DNA from: an uncultured Bacteroidales bacterium
Lineage (GTDB): Bacteria; Bacteroidota; Bacteroidia; Bacteroidales; F082
Reading direction: 5' to 3'
DNA: 64,000 nucleotides
Assembly (NCBI GenBank): GCA_947304185.1
Contig: CAMZAM010000002.1
Span: 124,001-188,000, forward strand
Shown piece by piece: positions 6,503-13,904 of this stretch. Position 1 is the stretch's first letter, and every line of letters starts with the position of its first letter. The translations under genes and the position numbers were made by a program. The notes below the pieces were generated by a model. That model had not been told where the DNA came from. It was given only the letters and a program-made list of their open reading frames with translations, and searched no databases.

Positions 6503-7744
6503 TTATTTCCGTCCTTTGAACTCGAACCCGGCCTGATCGACGGCCCTGCGGATGTCGTCGTCGGTGGCTGTTCCAGTGATAACAAGGGTGTTAGCTGCCG
6601 GAGTGGCTTCGGCGGAAGTGACACCCTTTATGCTCATGGCGGCTTTCTCCATATTGACCTTGCAGTGGTTGCAATGCATGCCTTCCACGCAATAGACGGT
6701 AGTGCCTTCAGCCACCTCTTGTTTCTTGAATTTACTGAATAGTTTCATAGTTAATGCTATTATGATAAAAACGACTAATAATACCGAACAGATGATGCGG
6801 AATACACTCGGCGATGTGGTTGTTGGCTCACAACAAGAAGCGTCGGATCCGATTTCAGGACTCAACTCAGCGCCTATGCCGATGGCGTTGATGAGCAACC
6901 CGAATAAGATGGAGAACACCACGATGGTGAGAAGGTAAACCCAAGTGAAACGTGCGCCTAACGACTTGCGCACCACCATTATGGAAGCCAGGTTGACTGC
7001 AGGTCCCGCCATGAGCATCACAAAGGCGGCGCCAGGCGACAAGCCCTTCATAATCAAGGCCGCAGCCACTGGGATGCTGCCTGTCGAGCAGATATACATC
7101 GGCACGGCGATGAGCAGGATGACGAGCATCTGCAACAAAGGATAGTTGCCGAAATGCAGGAAGAACTCGTCGGGCACAGCCACATTGATAAGTGCAGCCA
7201 GCAGCAAGCCAACGAGCAGGCGCGGCCCGATATCCTCCATCATGTCAAAGTAAGCGTATTTCAGCACGCGCCATAGACGGTTACCTTCTTCCTTGATCTC
7301 CATGGTGGAACCAATTTCCTCTTCCTTGTCGGTAGGTACGAGGCTGTTTACCAGTAATCCGCCACAGATACCCGTGATGAGTGCTGCAGCGGGACGCACG
7401 ATGGCAAAGCCCAATCCCATGAGCGAGAAAGTAGCTAAGATGGAGTCGATGCCAGTTTGTGGCGTGGCGATGAGAAACGAAGCAACGGCGCCTTTCGAGG
7501 CGCGTTCTTTTTTCAAGCCTATAGCAGTAGGGATAACTCCGCATGAGCAAAGTGGCAATGGCACACCTAACAAGGCAGCCCAAACCACCGACAGTTTGTT
7601 GTCGTGCGACAGATAGCGGGCGTAAAACCGCTTCGGCACAAACACATGCAAGATTCCTGCAATGAGGAAACCTAAAAGCAGGAACGGACTCATTTCATTG
7701 ATGACTGTCAGAAACGACAAAAAGAAATCTTTCATACTATTCAA
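6503..7744 (-). CDS. SO_0444-type Cu/Zn efflux permease with C-terminal HMA domain
   Basis: A 413-residue permease of the DUF318/ArsP-like superfamily. The N-terminal half has the hallmark PLCSCGVIPTA (about residue 60), followed by two sets of membrane helices and a second conserved region, CSTGSIPVAAALI. Residues about 349-413 are a heavy-metal-associated domain with GMHCNHC as the metal-binding CxxC. This combination is typical of the SO_0444 family, linked to copper or zinc export. It is transcribed alone from a promoter at 7756-7763. No metal-responsive regulator is adjacent. Family call strong; metal specificity inferred. Confidence 0.9.
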   Translation of the reverse strand: MNSMKDFFLSFLTVINEMSPFLLLGFLIAGILHVFVPKRFYARYLSHDNKLSVVWAALLGVPLPLCSCGVIPTAIGLKKERASKGAVASFLIATPQTGIDSILATFSLMGLGFAIVRPAAALITGICGGLLVNSLVPTDKEEEIGSTMEIKEEGNRLWRVLKYAYFDMMEDIGPRLLVGLLLAALINVAVPDEFFLHFGNYPLLQMLVILLIAVPMYICSTGSIPVAAALIMKGLSPGAAFVMLMAGPAVNLASIMVVRKSLGARFTWVYLLTIVVFSILFGLLINAIGIGAELSPEIGSDASCCEPTTTSPSVFRIICSVLLVVFIIIALTMKLFSKFKKQEVAEGTTVYCVEGMHCNHCKVNMEKAAMSIKGVTSAEATPAANTLVITGTATDDDIRRAVDQAGFEFKGRK

Positions 7745-7755
7745 ATTTATCGCTG

Positions 7756-7763
7756 CAAAAATA
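7756..7763 (-). promoter_or_regulatory. -7 promoter word of the metal permease
   Basis: Reads TATTTTTG on the minus strand, 12 bases before the start at 7744. Confidence 0.6.
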
Positions 7764-7845
7764 AAGAAAAAGTAACATTCTGATTATCGCTACAATCTGT
7801 GATTTTGAAAAGAAAAAGTCCCTAAAAATAAGGATATTCTATCCC

Positions 7846-8616
7846 TCATTTCCTTAACAGCCAACGGTCGCGTTTTTTGAACATGGCTGCAGAGTCCCTC
7901 CATAATTTGTTGAGCTGTTTCTTGTGAAGGCAGAGTCTCTCGGAGCAATTTCGGCATCCCATGTATCCGTTGGTGTTTTCCGAAAAACGTTCGGGATGGC
8001 GGAAAAAAGTTATCTCCCATCGTGCCAAAAGTGCTATCGAGAGAGCCAGAAGACTCCAAGTATAGGGTTTGTATACAAAAAACAACGGCGTGAATATCAT
8101 AGCGTAGTCCCAGTTGTATATGCGACAAGTGGAACAACATTTGTTTTTGAAAAACCACGTTTGGAACGGGCAGAAAAACAGGATGCAAATCATGTCGCAC
8201 ACCGAATAGGCGGAACACAGCAGAATCATGATGCCGTCGTCAAAGATGCCTATCGTGTGCAGAGCGCCAAATATCAGGTTGAACGATATCCAGATCAAAG
8301 CCACAAGGAAAACGGCGTTATTGTCTTCAATAATGATATCCGTCTTGCCCGTCTTCACATAATTGCGGCTAAACTGCCTCTGACACCCTGGACTTTCCAA
8401 CTTTGACGGAAAGAAGCGAAGCGCCATCTCAACGACGAAAATCAGCCATATAGTCACCAGGATGGCAGGCTTGCCTTCAATGACCTGCTCAATGTCTTCT
8501 CCACCACGTGTACGGTTGAGGATATACAGCAACAGCAACACGATAAAGATAACCGAGCGCATCAACAGTCTGACGTAATGCATTATGCTGATGACAGTAT
8601 GTTGATCCTTTTTCAT
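7846..8616 (-). CDS. Integral membrane protein with two cysteine clusters
   Basis: A 256-residue protein with about six hydrophobic segments. Two unusual cysteine clusters flank the last membrane pair: CPFQTWFFKNKCCSTC (about 149-164) and CRNCSERLC near residue 226. The motif NKCC(S/T)TCRI followed by NWD is familiar from uncharacterised gut Bacteroidota and Firmicutes proteins; I know no function. Its ATG overlaps the stop of the lipoprotein GPx gene (ATGA), so the two are translationally coupled. The cysteines could bind metal or Fe-S, or exchange thiols with the peroxidase; that is inference only. Confidence 0.8.
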   Translation of the reverse strand: MKKDQHTVISIMHYVRLLMRSVIFIVLLLLYILNRTRGGEDIEQVIEGKPAILVTIWLIFVVEMALRFFPSKLESPGCQRQFSRNYVKTGKTDIIIEDNNAVFLVALIWISFNLIFGALHTIGIFDDGIMILLCSAYSVCDMICILFFCPFQTWFFKNKCCSTCRIYNWDYAMIFTPLFFVYKPYTWSLLALSIALLARWEITFFRHPERFSENTNGYMGCRNCSERLCLHKKQLNKLWRDSAAMFKKRDRWLLRK

Positions 8617-9224
8617 ATCATTTCCTCGATTGCTTCCTCCATCATGTCAGGTGAAACCATCGGCTCAAAGCGGATGATGGTCTTGCCGTCGCGTGAAACT
8701 AAAAACTTTCCGAAGTTCCATTTGATGGCGTCGCCTTGTTCGAAGCCGGTTCCTGTTTTCTGGTGAATCTGAGTGAGCATGTCGCCGAACTCCTCGCCGC
8801 CTTCAGGATAGCCTGCAAACGGAGCCTGCGCCTTCAGGTAAGTGTAGAGTGGGCTCTCATTCTCGCCGTTGACGTCGATTTTGTCAAAAATAGGGAAGGT
8901 CACGTTGTATGTCAGCGAGCAGAAGCTCTGAATCTCGTCATTGGTGCCTGGCTCCTGACCCAAAAACTGGTTGCAAGGGAACGCCAGGATCTCAAGTTCT
9001 TGGTCTTTGTATTTCTGATAAAGCGCTTCGAGTCCTTCGTATTGCGGAGTGAGGCCGCATTTGCTTGCCACGTTGACAATCAGCAGCACTTTGCCTTTGT
9101 ATTGGCTCATTGACACTTCTTTTCCCTCGATATCCTTCACGGAGAACTCATAGATACTTTGTTTTTTGCTGCAGCCTGTCAAAATCAGCATTGCAATGGC
9201 TGCAAAGAAGAATAGTTTTTTCAT
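8613..9224 (-). CDS. Lipid-anchored glutathione peroxidase-like protein
   Basis: A 203-residue thiol peroxidase with a lipoprotein signal (MKKLFFFAAIAMLILTGC, lipidated Cys18). The domain carries ASKCGLTPQY (catalytic Cys), FPCNQFLGQEPG (Gln) and WNFGKFLV (Trp, Asn), the full GPx tetrad. It is about half identical to the GPx part of the 4998-6005 protein but is sent to the envelope instead of the cytoplasm. ATG 9224 is chosen because the promoter word at 9243-9250 excludes an upstream start at 9245. It overlaps the downstream membrane protein by 4 bases. Confidence 0.9.
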   Translation of the reverse strand: MKKLFFFAAIAMLILTGCSKKQSIYEFSVKDIEGKEVSMSQYKGKVLLIVNVASKCGLTPQYEGLEALYQKYKDQELEILAFPCNQFLGQEPGTNDEIQSFCSLTYNVTFPIFDKIDVNGENESPLYTYLKAQAPFAGYPEGGEEFGDMLTQIHQKTGTGFEQGDAIKWNFGKFLVSRDGKTIIRFEPMVSPDMMEEAIEEMI

Positions 9225-9242
9225 TGTAGATTTATTTTTCTG

Positions 9243-9250
9243 CAAAGATA
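9243..9250 (-). promoter_or_regulatory. -7 promoter word of the lipoprotein GPx operon
   Basis: Reads TATCTTTG on the minus strand, 19 bases before ATG 9224. It decides that start over ATG 9245. Confidence 0.7.
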
Positions 9251-9266
9251 TGGAAAATTAAATAGA

Positions 9267-9590
9267 TTATCCAACATATTTTAGTCCGACGATAGAAAGA
9301 ATCAGTGTGCTTAGGAAAAATATCCTCCAAAACGTAGCAGGTTCATGGAAGATGAAGATGCCCAGCAGCACTGCTCCAACAGCTCCGATGCCAGTCCAAA
9401 CAGGGTAAGCGATACCTATTGGAATGGTTTGAGTGGCTTTTGCCAAAAGCACTGCACTTAAAACATAGAAGAATGCAAAGCCTGCTATCCAAGCCCAGAA
9501 TTCGGTGCCATCAACAAGTTTAGTTTTTCCTAAACAGAAGGCGAAGGCGGTTTCGCAGAGACCTGCTATGATGAGGATGAGCCAGTTCAT
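9267..9590 (-). CDS. Small multidrug resistance (SMR) family exporter
   Basis: A 107-residue protein with four membrane helices. The essential membrane glutamate is in helix 1 (GLCETAFAF, Glu13) and the family block GIAYPVWTGIGAVG is in helix 3. SMR proteins work as antiparallel dimers that swap protons for organic cations. The YPVWTGIGA sequence is common to the Gdx/SugE and EmrE branches, so guanidinium or quaternary ammonium are the likely substrates. It follows the 61-residue Cys protein by 14 bases and probably shares its promoter. Confidence 0.9.
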   Translation of the reverse strand: MNWLILIIAGLCETAFAFCLGKTKLVDGTEFWAWIAGFAFFYVLSAVLLAKATQTIPIGIAYPVWTGIGAVGAVLLGIFIFHEPATFWRIFFLSTLILSIVGLKYVG

Positions 9591-9604
9591 TTCATCAATA
9601 CTTT

Positions 9605-9790
9605 TTATTGATACTTAGTGAACTGGTATTTTTCTCTCAGTTCGGCTTGTTTTTCAGGAGATAGTGATTTTATGTAGGATTTCCAGCCTGGGCAGAAGTT
9701 GATGTGCCAACGCCAGAAGCGGCCTGTCAAAGATTTAGGTTGAGCGTCATAGCGAGCTCTAATTTTGCAGTTTTCACAAGGATGTGCCAT
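9605..9790 (-). CDS. Conserved 61-residue protein with CENCK motif
   Basis: Starts MAHPCENCKIRARYD, with conserved words GRFWRWHINFCPGWK and a charged tail. Cysteines at 5 and 8 (CxxC) and one at about 36, plus several Trp and His, suggest a metal site. The protein is familiar as a conserved Bacteroidales hypothetical; no function is known to me. A promoter word 16 bases upstream (9806-9813) rules out the longer frame from 9817. It is first in a two-gene unit with the SMR exporter. Confidence 0.8.
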   Translation of the reverse strand: MAHPCENCKIRARYDAQPKSLTGRFWRWHINFCPGWKSYIKSLSPEKQAELREKYQFTKYQ

Positions 9791-9805
9791 ATTGTTATTT
9801 TTTTG

Positions 9806-9813
9806 CAAAGATA
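9806..9813 (-). promoter_or_regulatory. -7 promoter word of the 61-residue protein / SMR unit
   Basis: Reads TATCTTTG on the minus strand. The downstream ATG 9790 is the first usable start. Confidence 0.7.
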
Positions 9814-9841
9814 ACACTTTTCCCGAAACAAAAGTATTAAA

Positions 9842-9998
9842 TTAGTCCATATAAAGAATCCATAACCTGCATCCTACACCGTAATCTGGGAAATCACCTA
9901 CCAATTTTGCGGATTGTACAAAAACATTTTGTGCGTGATAGCCTCCCAGACTCGGATTTCGGGAAAAATTAAGCCGCAACAGACAAGAAATGACGGTT
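9842..9998 (-). other. Intergenic stretch with a protein-like frame after crcB
   Basis: Past the crcB stop, another frame stays open into crcB and ends VGDFPDYGVGCRLW plus a few residues. Its composition looks like a real C-terminus, but there is no start or recognised domain. It may be the end of a gene lost by deletion. Confidence 0.2.
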
Positions 9999-10364
9999 TT
10001 ATTTTGCAATCTGATATCCTACAGCCACAAACAGTATTCCTAAGAGAACACAGCCAGCAACGTATAGTGAGAAATATAACCAGTTGCCCGATTGAATCAA
10101 TTGAAAACTCTCTTTGGAAAAGGTCGAGAATGTTGTAAACCCACCACAAAACCCAACGCTGAGAAAAAGAACCAGTTGTTGAGATATGTTGGCACATCTA
10201 GTGAATAAACCCCAAAGCAAACCGATAATTAAACAACCAATGAGATTAACCGCAAATGTAGACCAAGGAAATCCGTCTGTGTATTTAAACAGTATTGAAA
10301 CAATATAGCGAAGAGCTCCTCCGATGAAGCTGCCCGCACCGACTAAAAGGATATTTCTCAACAT
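9999..10364 (-). CDS. crcB: CrcB/Fluc fluoride channel
   Basis: A 121-residue protein with four membrane helices. Family signatures present are GSFIGGALRY at the N-terminus, WSTFAVNLIGC (channel Asn) and GFCGGFTTFSTFS (the Phe/Thr pore segment). Fluc proteins form dimeric channels that let fluoride leave the cytoplasm. No fluoride riboswitch structure is visible in the short leader; the gene lies 21 bases after the stop of the fused fragment at 10386-10550. Confidence 0.93.
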   Translation of the reverse strand: MLRNILLVGAGSFIGGALRYIVSILFKYTDGFPWSTFAVNLIGCLIIGLLWGLFTRCANISQQLVLFLSVGFCGGFTTFSTFSKESFQLIQSGNWLYFSLYVAGCVLLGILFVAVGYQIAK

Positions 10365-10385
10365 AAAGTTCGTTTTTATATTTAA

Positions 10386-10550
10386 TTACATCACCAAAAT
10401 CTCACAAATCTTATCTTGTCTTACAATTTTAGGAGCTGATTTTCCTGCCAAAACCAGCACCTTCTTCCCATTCCGATAAATATGAAGCTGCCGGGATCTA
10501 ACCACAGCAGTCAGGATTATTGTCTCGATGATTATTATTGTCCAGTTCAT
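10386..10550 (-). pseudogene. Fusion fragment carrying the 5' end of the 12470-12967 membrane gene
   Basis: The first 15 codons (MNWTIIIIETIILTA) are identical in protein to the start of the membrane protein at 12470-12967, and about 40 bases of DNA around the start match with one change. The next residue differs, and the rest (HIYRNGKKVLVLAGK, KICEILVM) is unrelated. It is a 54-codon hybrid: a duplicated gene start stuck to another gene's tail. A weak -7 word (10556-10563) is too close to the ATG for a normal leader. Confidence 0.55.
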
Positions 10551-10622
10551 AGCTGCAAAAGTACGAAAAAAATCCACAATCCAAGCCTTCGCCTGAATTG
10601 CGGATTATTGATTGTCGAAAAT

Positions 10623-11159
10623 TTACACGTTTTTCCCCATTTTGTATGCCTCCTGCAATTTGCCGTTGCCCTCAATGTCTCGTGGCATGGTCACTCCGCC
10701 GCAGAAGAGGGTGCCAGCAAGACGGCTATTGGGATAGCATTCGATCCAGCCGGTGAGGCCTGTTTCTGCACGTTTGGGAGTTCCTTCTTCATTCTCGGTA
10801 GCTGTGGCCAGCAGATACACATCGCGGAAACTGTAGTCTTTCGGGTACATGGCGTTCATGCGGTCGATGAGGGTCTTCATCTGGCCGCTCATCTCGTAAT
10901 AATAGATGGGCGTCGCCCAGCACACCACATCTGCATTGAGCACCAGCTCCATGATGGCCGGCACATCGTCCTTAATCACACATGCACCCAACTTTTGACA
11001 AGCCAGGCATCCGACACAGAACTTGATTTCCTTGCCTCTTAGCGTGATAAATTCAACTTGATGGCCAGCAGTTTTTGCACCCTCGGCAAACTGCTCTGCC
11101 ATCGCATGGCTGTTCGAGCCCGGACGGAGACTGGTTGAGATTACGATGACTTTTTTCAT
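10623..11159 (-). CDS. NADPH-dependent FMN reductase / iron-sulfur flavoprotein-like
   Basis: A 178-residue flavodoxin-fold protein. The FMN phosphate loop is STSLRPGSNSHAMA and the flavin-side motif is ATPIYYYEMSGQMKTLIDR. A cysteine cluster, CVGCLACQKLGAC (about 48-60), resembles the motif of iron-sulfur flavoproteins. Such proteins reduce flavin, quinones or iron with NAD(P)H. Its ATG overlaps the stop of the Vat-like acetyltransferase by 4 bases (ACATGA), so the pair is coupled. Oxidoreductase fold certain; natural substrate unknown. Confidence 0.88.
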   Translation of the reverse strand: MKKVIVISTSLRPGSNSHAMAEQFAEGAKTAGHQVEFITLRGKEIKFCVGCLACQKLGACVIKDDVPAIMELVLNADVVCWATPIYYYEMSGQMKTLIDRMNAMYPKDYSFRDVYLLATATENEEGTPKRAETGLTGWIECYPNSRLAGTLFCGGVTMPRDIEGNGKLQEAYKMGKNV

Positions 11160-11800
11160 GTTTTTACCTTTCTGATTAACGATAGATTACCACTTGACAA
11201 GGCCTCGAAATTGGCCTCAATTTTCTCGATGTTCCAATCCCACCATTTCAGTTCCAGCAGATAGGCGATGAATTCGTCATCGAAACGCTTTCTGACCACA
11301 CGGCAGGGATTTCCCACGGCAACAGTGTATGGAGGAATGTCCGAGGCAACCACCGAGTTGGCTCCGATAATGGCTCCGTCGCCGATATGGACACCCGGCA
11401 TAATGGTTACATGCTGACCAATCCAAACGTCATTGCCCACAACGGTATCGCCTTTCAGAGGCAATTCATCTTTCACTGGAGCAATGGCGCTGCCCCAGTC
11501 TCCACCGATGACGTAAAACGGATAGGTAGTCACACCATCCATCCTGTGATTGGCACCATTCATCACAAACTCCACACCTTTGGCGATGGCGCAGAATTTA
11601 CCGATAATCAGCCGGTCGCCAATGAAGTCGTAGAAATGAGTGACATGCTTCTCAAACTGGTCGGCACCATCCACGTCATCGTAATAGGTATAGTCGCCGA
11701 TGATGATACGCGGGCTCTTCACCACATTCTTGATGAAGCAGAGGCTCGGGATGTTGGGATTCGGGAAAGCCTCGTTGGGGTTAGGTCGGTTTTTTATCAT
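11156..11800 (-). CDS. Xenobiotic (Vat/CatB-like) acetyltransferase
   Basis: A 214-residue left-handed beta-helix acetyltransferase. It carries the Vat/XAT signature blocks MNGANHRMDG (catalytic His region, about residue 80), LPLKGDTVVGNDVWIG, IMPGVHIGDGAIIGA and VVRKRFDDE, in the order and spacing of streptogramin A acetyltransferases. Acetyl-CoA is the expected donor. Chromosomal relatives are often not true resistance enzymes, so resistance to streptogramins or chloramphenicol is only a possibility. Coupled by a 4-base overlap to the flavoprotein gene downstream. Confidence 0.88.
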   Translation of the reverse strand: MIKNRPNPNEAFPNPNIPSLCFIKNVVKSPRIIIGDYTYYDDVDGADQFEKHVTHFYDFIGDRLIIGKFCAIAKGVEFVMNGANHRMDGVTTYPFYVIGGDWGSAIAPVKDELPLKGDTVVGNDVWIGQHVTIMPGVHIGDGAIIGANSVVASDIPPYTVAVGNPCRVVRKRFDDEFIAYLLELKWWDWNIEKIEANFEALSSGNLSLIRKVKT

Positions 11801-11821
11801 TGCTATAGATTAAAATGGATC

Positions 11822-12004
11822 CTATTTGTTCATCATTGGCTTTAAAACCAGGAAATAGATAGCCAACATAAAACTACCGATTGCCATGAGAATCATTGGG
11901 GTTTTCTTGCGTTTTTCATTCTTCCAGTCGATAAAAGTCCACACCCCACCAGTGACTAACAAAACCAGTTGAACAATCATCCAAATATAAATGAAAACTC
12001 TCAT
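11822..12004 (-). CDS. Small two-helix membrane protein
   Basis: A 60-residue protein with a hydrophobic helix at about 3-24, a basic turn (DWKNEKRKKT) and a second helix at about 36-55. No family recognised. A promoter word lies 36 bases upstream, and the gene ends 21 bases before the Vat-like gene starts, so it may lead that transcript. Confidence 0.65.
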   Translation of the reverse strand: MRVFIYIWMIVQLVLLVTGGVWTFIDWKNEKRKKTPMILMAIGSFMLAIYFLVLKPMMNK

Positions 12005-12040
12005 ATCTTAATAATTTTATTTCTATTTACCCACTTCCTG

Positions 12041-12048
12041 CAAAGATA
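12041..12048 (-). promoter_or_regulatory. -7 promoter word of the small membrane protein
   Basis: Reads TATCTTTG on the minus strand, 36 bases before ATG 12004. Confidence 0.65.
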
Positions 12049-12085
12049 TAAAAATGTTTTAATTATCCTTATATAATCTTGACAT

Positions 12086-12460
12086 TTAATCTTCTTTTTT
12101 TGCATCAGGCACCGCAAAAATGACTACCAGAACGCCTGTGGCGCCGGCGATGGGGACAATGACTCGGGCTACTGAGTCTTGTGGAATAAAGACGAAAACG
12201 GAAAGCAATACCATCGCCGTCATGATGCCGCAAGCGCTGGCTTTTTGCGCGATGGTCATTCCGCCCCGACGATGATAGCTGCGGATGTAGGTGCCGAGCC
12301 ACGACTTCAAAAGCCAGTCCTGCAACCGTTGCGATGAGCGGTAGAAACACCATGAAGCCAACAAAAGAAATGGCGTTGTGGGCAGTCCGGGCACCACTAC
12401 GCCCAAGGCTCCGAGACCCAAACTAACCAGTCCCAATGCGATTAGTAATGCTTTTTTCAT
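12086..12460 (-). CDS. ybaN: YbaN/DUF454 family inner membrane protein
   Basis: A 124-residue protein with the family core GLGVVVPGLPTTPFLLLASWCFYRSS-like segment (about residues 16-45), then a charged helix (RLQDWLLKSW) and two more membrane helices. YbaN proteins are widespread but of unknown role. The gene follows the 165-residue membrane protein by 9 bases, which suggests a two-gene operon. Confidence 0.85.
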   Translation of the reverse strand: MKKALLIALGLVSLGLGALGVVVPGLPTTPFLLLASWCFYRSSQRLQDWLLKSWLGTYIRSYHRRGGMTIAQKASACGIMTAMVLLSVFVFIPQDSVARVIVPIAGATGVLVVIFAVPDAKKED

Positions 12461-12469
12461 ACTATCTAT

Positions 12470-12967
12470 TTAACACATTAACCACGAATAAATTCCTGCT
12501 CCGATAAGGCAAGGTATCAGTCCTATTAGCATACCCCAGCAGGATTGAATGAAATGATATTTCTTTTGGTGATAAGCCTCGTCCATGTGTTCGGTGCCAG
12601 GAAGACGAACCTTTTTCATATTCGCAAACAGAACCCAATCGAGGAAGAAGCAGTCGTACCAGTCTATGAAAAGCCATATTCCGTAGCCCACTCCCAACGC
12701 CGACCAGAAATCGTATGCACCAGCGAGTTTGACCACCACTAATAACAGGACAAGTGCAATAATCAGCGCCATTCCTTTCTTCAATAACACTGTCGGCGTG
12801 AAAAATTTTGAAGGTATGCGCTCGTGGGTTTTGAAATACTCCTCTTGAATATCCTCAGGATAGTCGGCAATCCACCACACAGGATTTTTGATCAGCGGAA
12901 TCAGAATCATTGCCGTAAAAGCCGCCGTCAGGATTATTGTTTCGATGATTATTATTGTCCAGTTCAT
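12470..12967 (-). CDS. Conserved integral membrane protein
   Basis: A 165-residue protein with about four membrane helices. It starts MNWTIIIIETIILTA and has a polar loop, PEDIQEEYFKTHERIP. The central block FIDWYDCFFLDWVLF and the tail KKYHFIQSCWGMLIG look conserved rather than random. I recognise it only as a hypothetical membrane protein family. Its 5' end is duplicated as a fragment at 10386-10550. It lies 9 bases before ybaN and 24 bases after the EamA transporter, so all three may share a transcript. Confidence 0.75.
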   Translation of the reverse strand: MNWTIIIIETIILTAAFTAMILIPLIKNPVWWIADYPEDIQEEYFKTHERIPSKFFTPTVLLKKGMALIIALVLLLVVVKLAGAYDFWSALGVGYGIWLFIDWYDCFFLDWVLFANMKKVRLPGTEHMDEAYHQKKYHFIQSCWGMLIGLIPCLIGAGIYSWLMC

Positions 12968-12991
12968 TTCCTTTTTTTATTGTATTTCGTT

Positions 12992-13873
12992 TTAACTCTT
13001 TACCTTCAATTTCGACCAGGTTTGAAGCACCACCGATATGATGATGAGTGCGATGCCGAGGATAAACGAGAAGTTCAGCTCCTGGTATTCGTTGAAAATA
13101 ATCATGGCGATAATGATGCTGTAAACCGGTTCCAGATTGTATGTGAGGTTGACCGTGAAGGCGTCAATCTTTTGTAAAACAATGATTTGCAGCAGACAGA
13201 GGCCGATGGTGCAGACGACAACCATAAACGCCATGTATGGATAATCCAAGCCGGAAAGAAACAGCTTGTCGACAGGCAGGAAATGGTTGTAAATCGGGAA
13301 AATGGCAGTGAGGACTACCAGGCCGCCGACCATCTCCCAGAAGAGCATGTTTTTGGCTTCATAACGCTTTCCGACATGCTGGTTGGCGATGGCGAACAAG
13401 GCGTATAATGCCGATGATATTATTCCGAAGGCGATGCCCAAGCGATAGCGGGTGTCGAAGTGGAAGATGAGATAAACGCCGCATACCGTGAGGATGCTGA
13501 ACAGGAATTCCGTTATTGAAAAACGATGTTTGTTGATGATAGGCTCAAACAATGCCGTGAAGAAGCCCACCAACGAGAAGCAGACCACGCCGATAGAGAC
13601 GTTCGACGCCTTGATGCTGGCGTAGAAGAATATCCAATGCAGACACAACAGCACTCCGACGCCGCCCATCTGGGCTATGTCTTTCAAGCTGTAACGTTGC
13701 AGCTCTTTTCTGAAAAGAAGAAACAGTGCCATCAAAACCGCAGCCCACGCCATGCGATGCCATACCAGCACTGCGGAGTCGAGCTCGATGAGCCGCCCCA
13801 GCACCCCGGTAAAACCTGCAATGAATACTGACAGATGCAGAAGTAGGAAGCCTTTGTTGTCTTTTTGAGTCAC
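12992..13873 (-). CDS. EamA/DMT superfamily metabolite transporter
   Basis: A 293-residue protein with ten membrane helices in two EamA repeats (about 8-140 and 150-285). The typical ends of each repeat are LVGFFTALFEPIINKH and NLEPVYSIIIAMIIF. DMT permeases export amino acids, nucleobases or other metabolites; the substrate cannot be told. Promoter word at 13891-13898. Confidence 0.88.
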   Translation of the reverse strand: MTQKDNKGFLLLHLSVFIAGFTGVLGRLIELDSAVLVWHRMAWAAVLMALFLLFRKELQRYSLKDIAQMGGVGVLLCLHWIFFYASIKASNVSIGVVCFSLVGFFTALFEPIINKHRFSITEFLFSILTVCGVYLIFHFDTRYRLGIAFGIISSALYALFAIANQHVGKRYEAKNMLFWEMVGGLVVLTAIFPIYNHFLPVDKLFLSGLDYPYMAFMVVVCTIGLCLLQIIVLQKIDAFTVNLTYNLEPVYSIIIAMIIFNEYQELNFSFILGIALIIISVVLQTWSKLKVKS

Positions 13874-13890
13874 TATCCTAAATGTTTCTG

Positions 13891-13898
13891 CAAAGATA
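13891..13898 (-). promoter_or_regulatory. -7 promoter word of the EamA gene
   Basis: Reads TATCTTTG on the minus strand, 17 bases before the start at 13873. It lies in the short gap after the CPBP gene. Confidence 0.6.
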
Positions 13899-13904
13899 GA
13901 GAAA

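Noticed and set aside
9842-9998. A real gene after crcB ending VGDFPDYGVGCRLW
   Set aside because: No start codon outside crcB and no recognised domain; kept only as a low-confidence stretch.
10365-10385. Fluoride riboswitch before crcB
   Set aside because: The leader is too short and lacks the conserved pseudoknot words. A fused gene fragment lies directly upstream.
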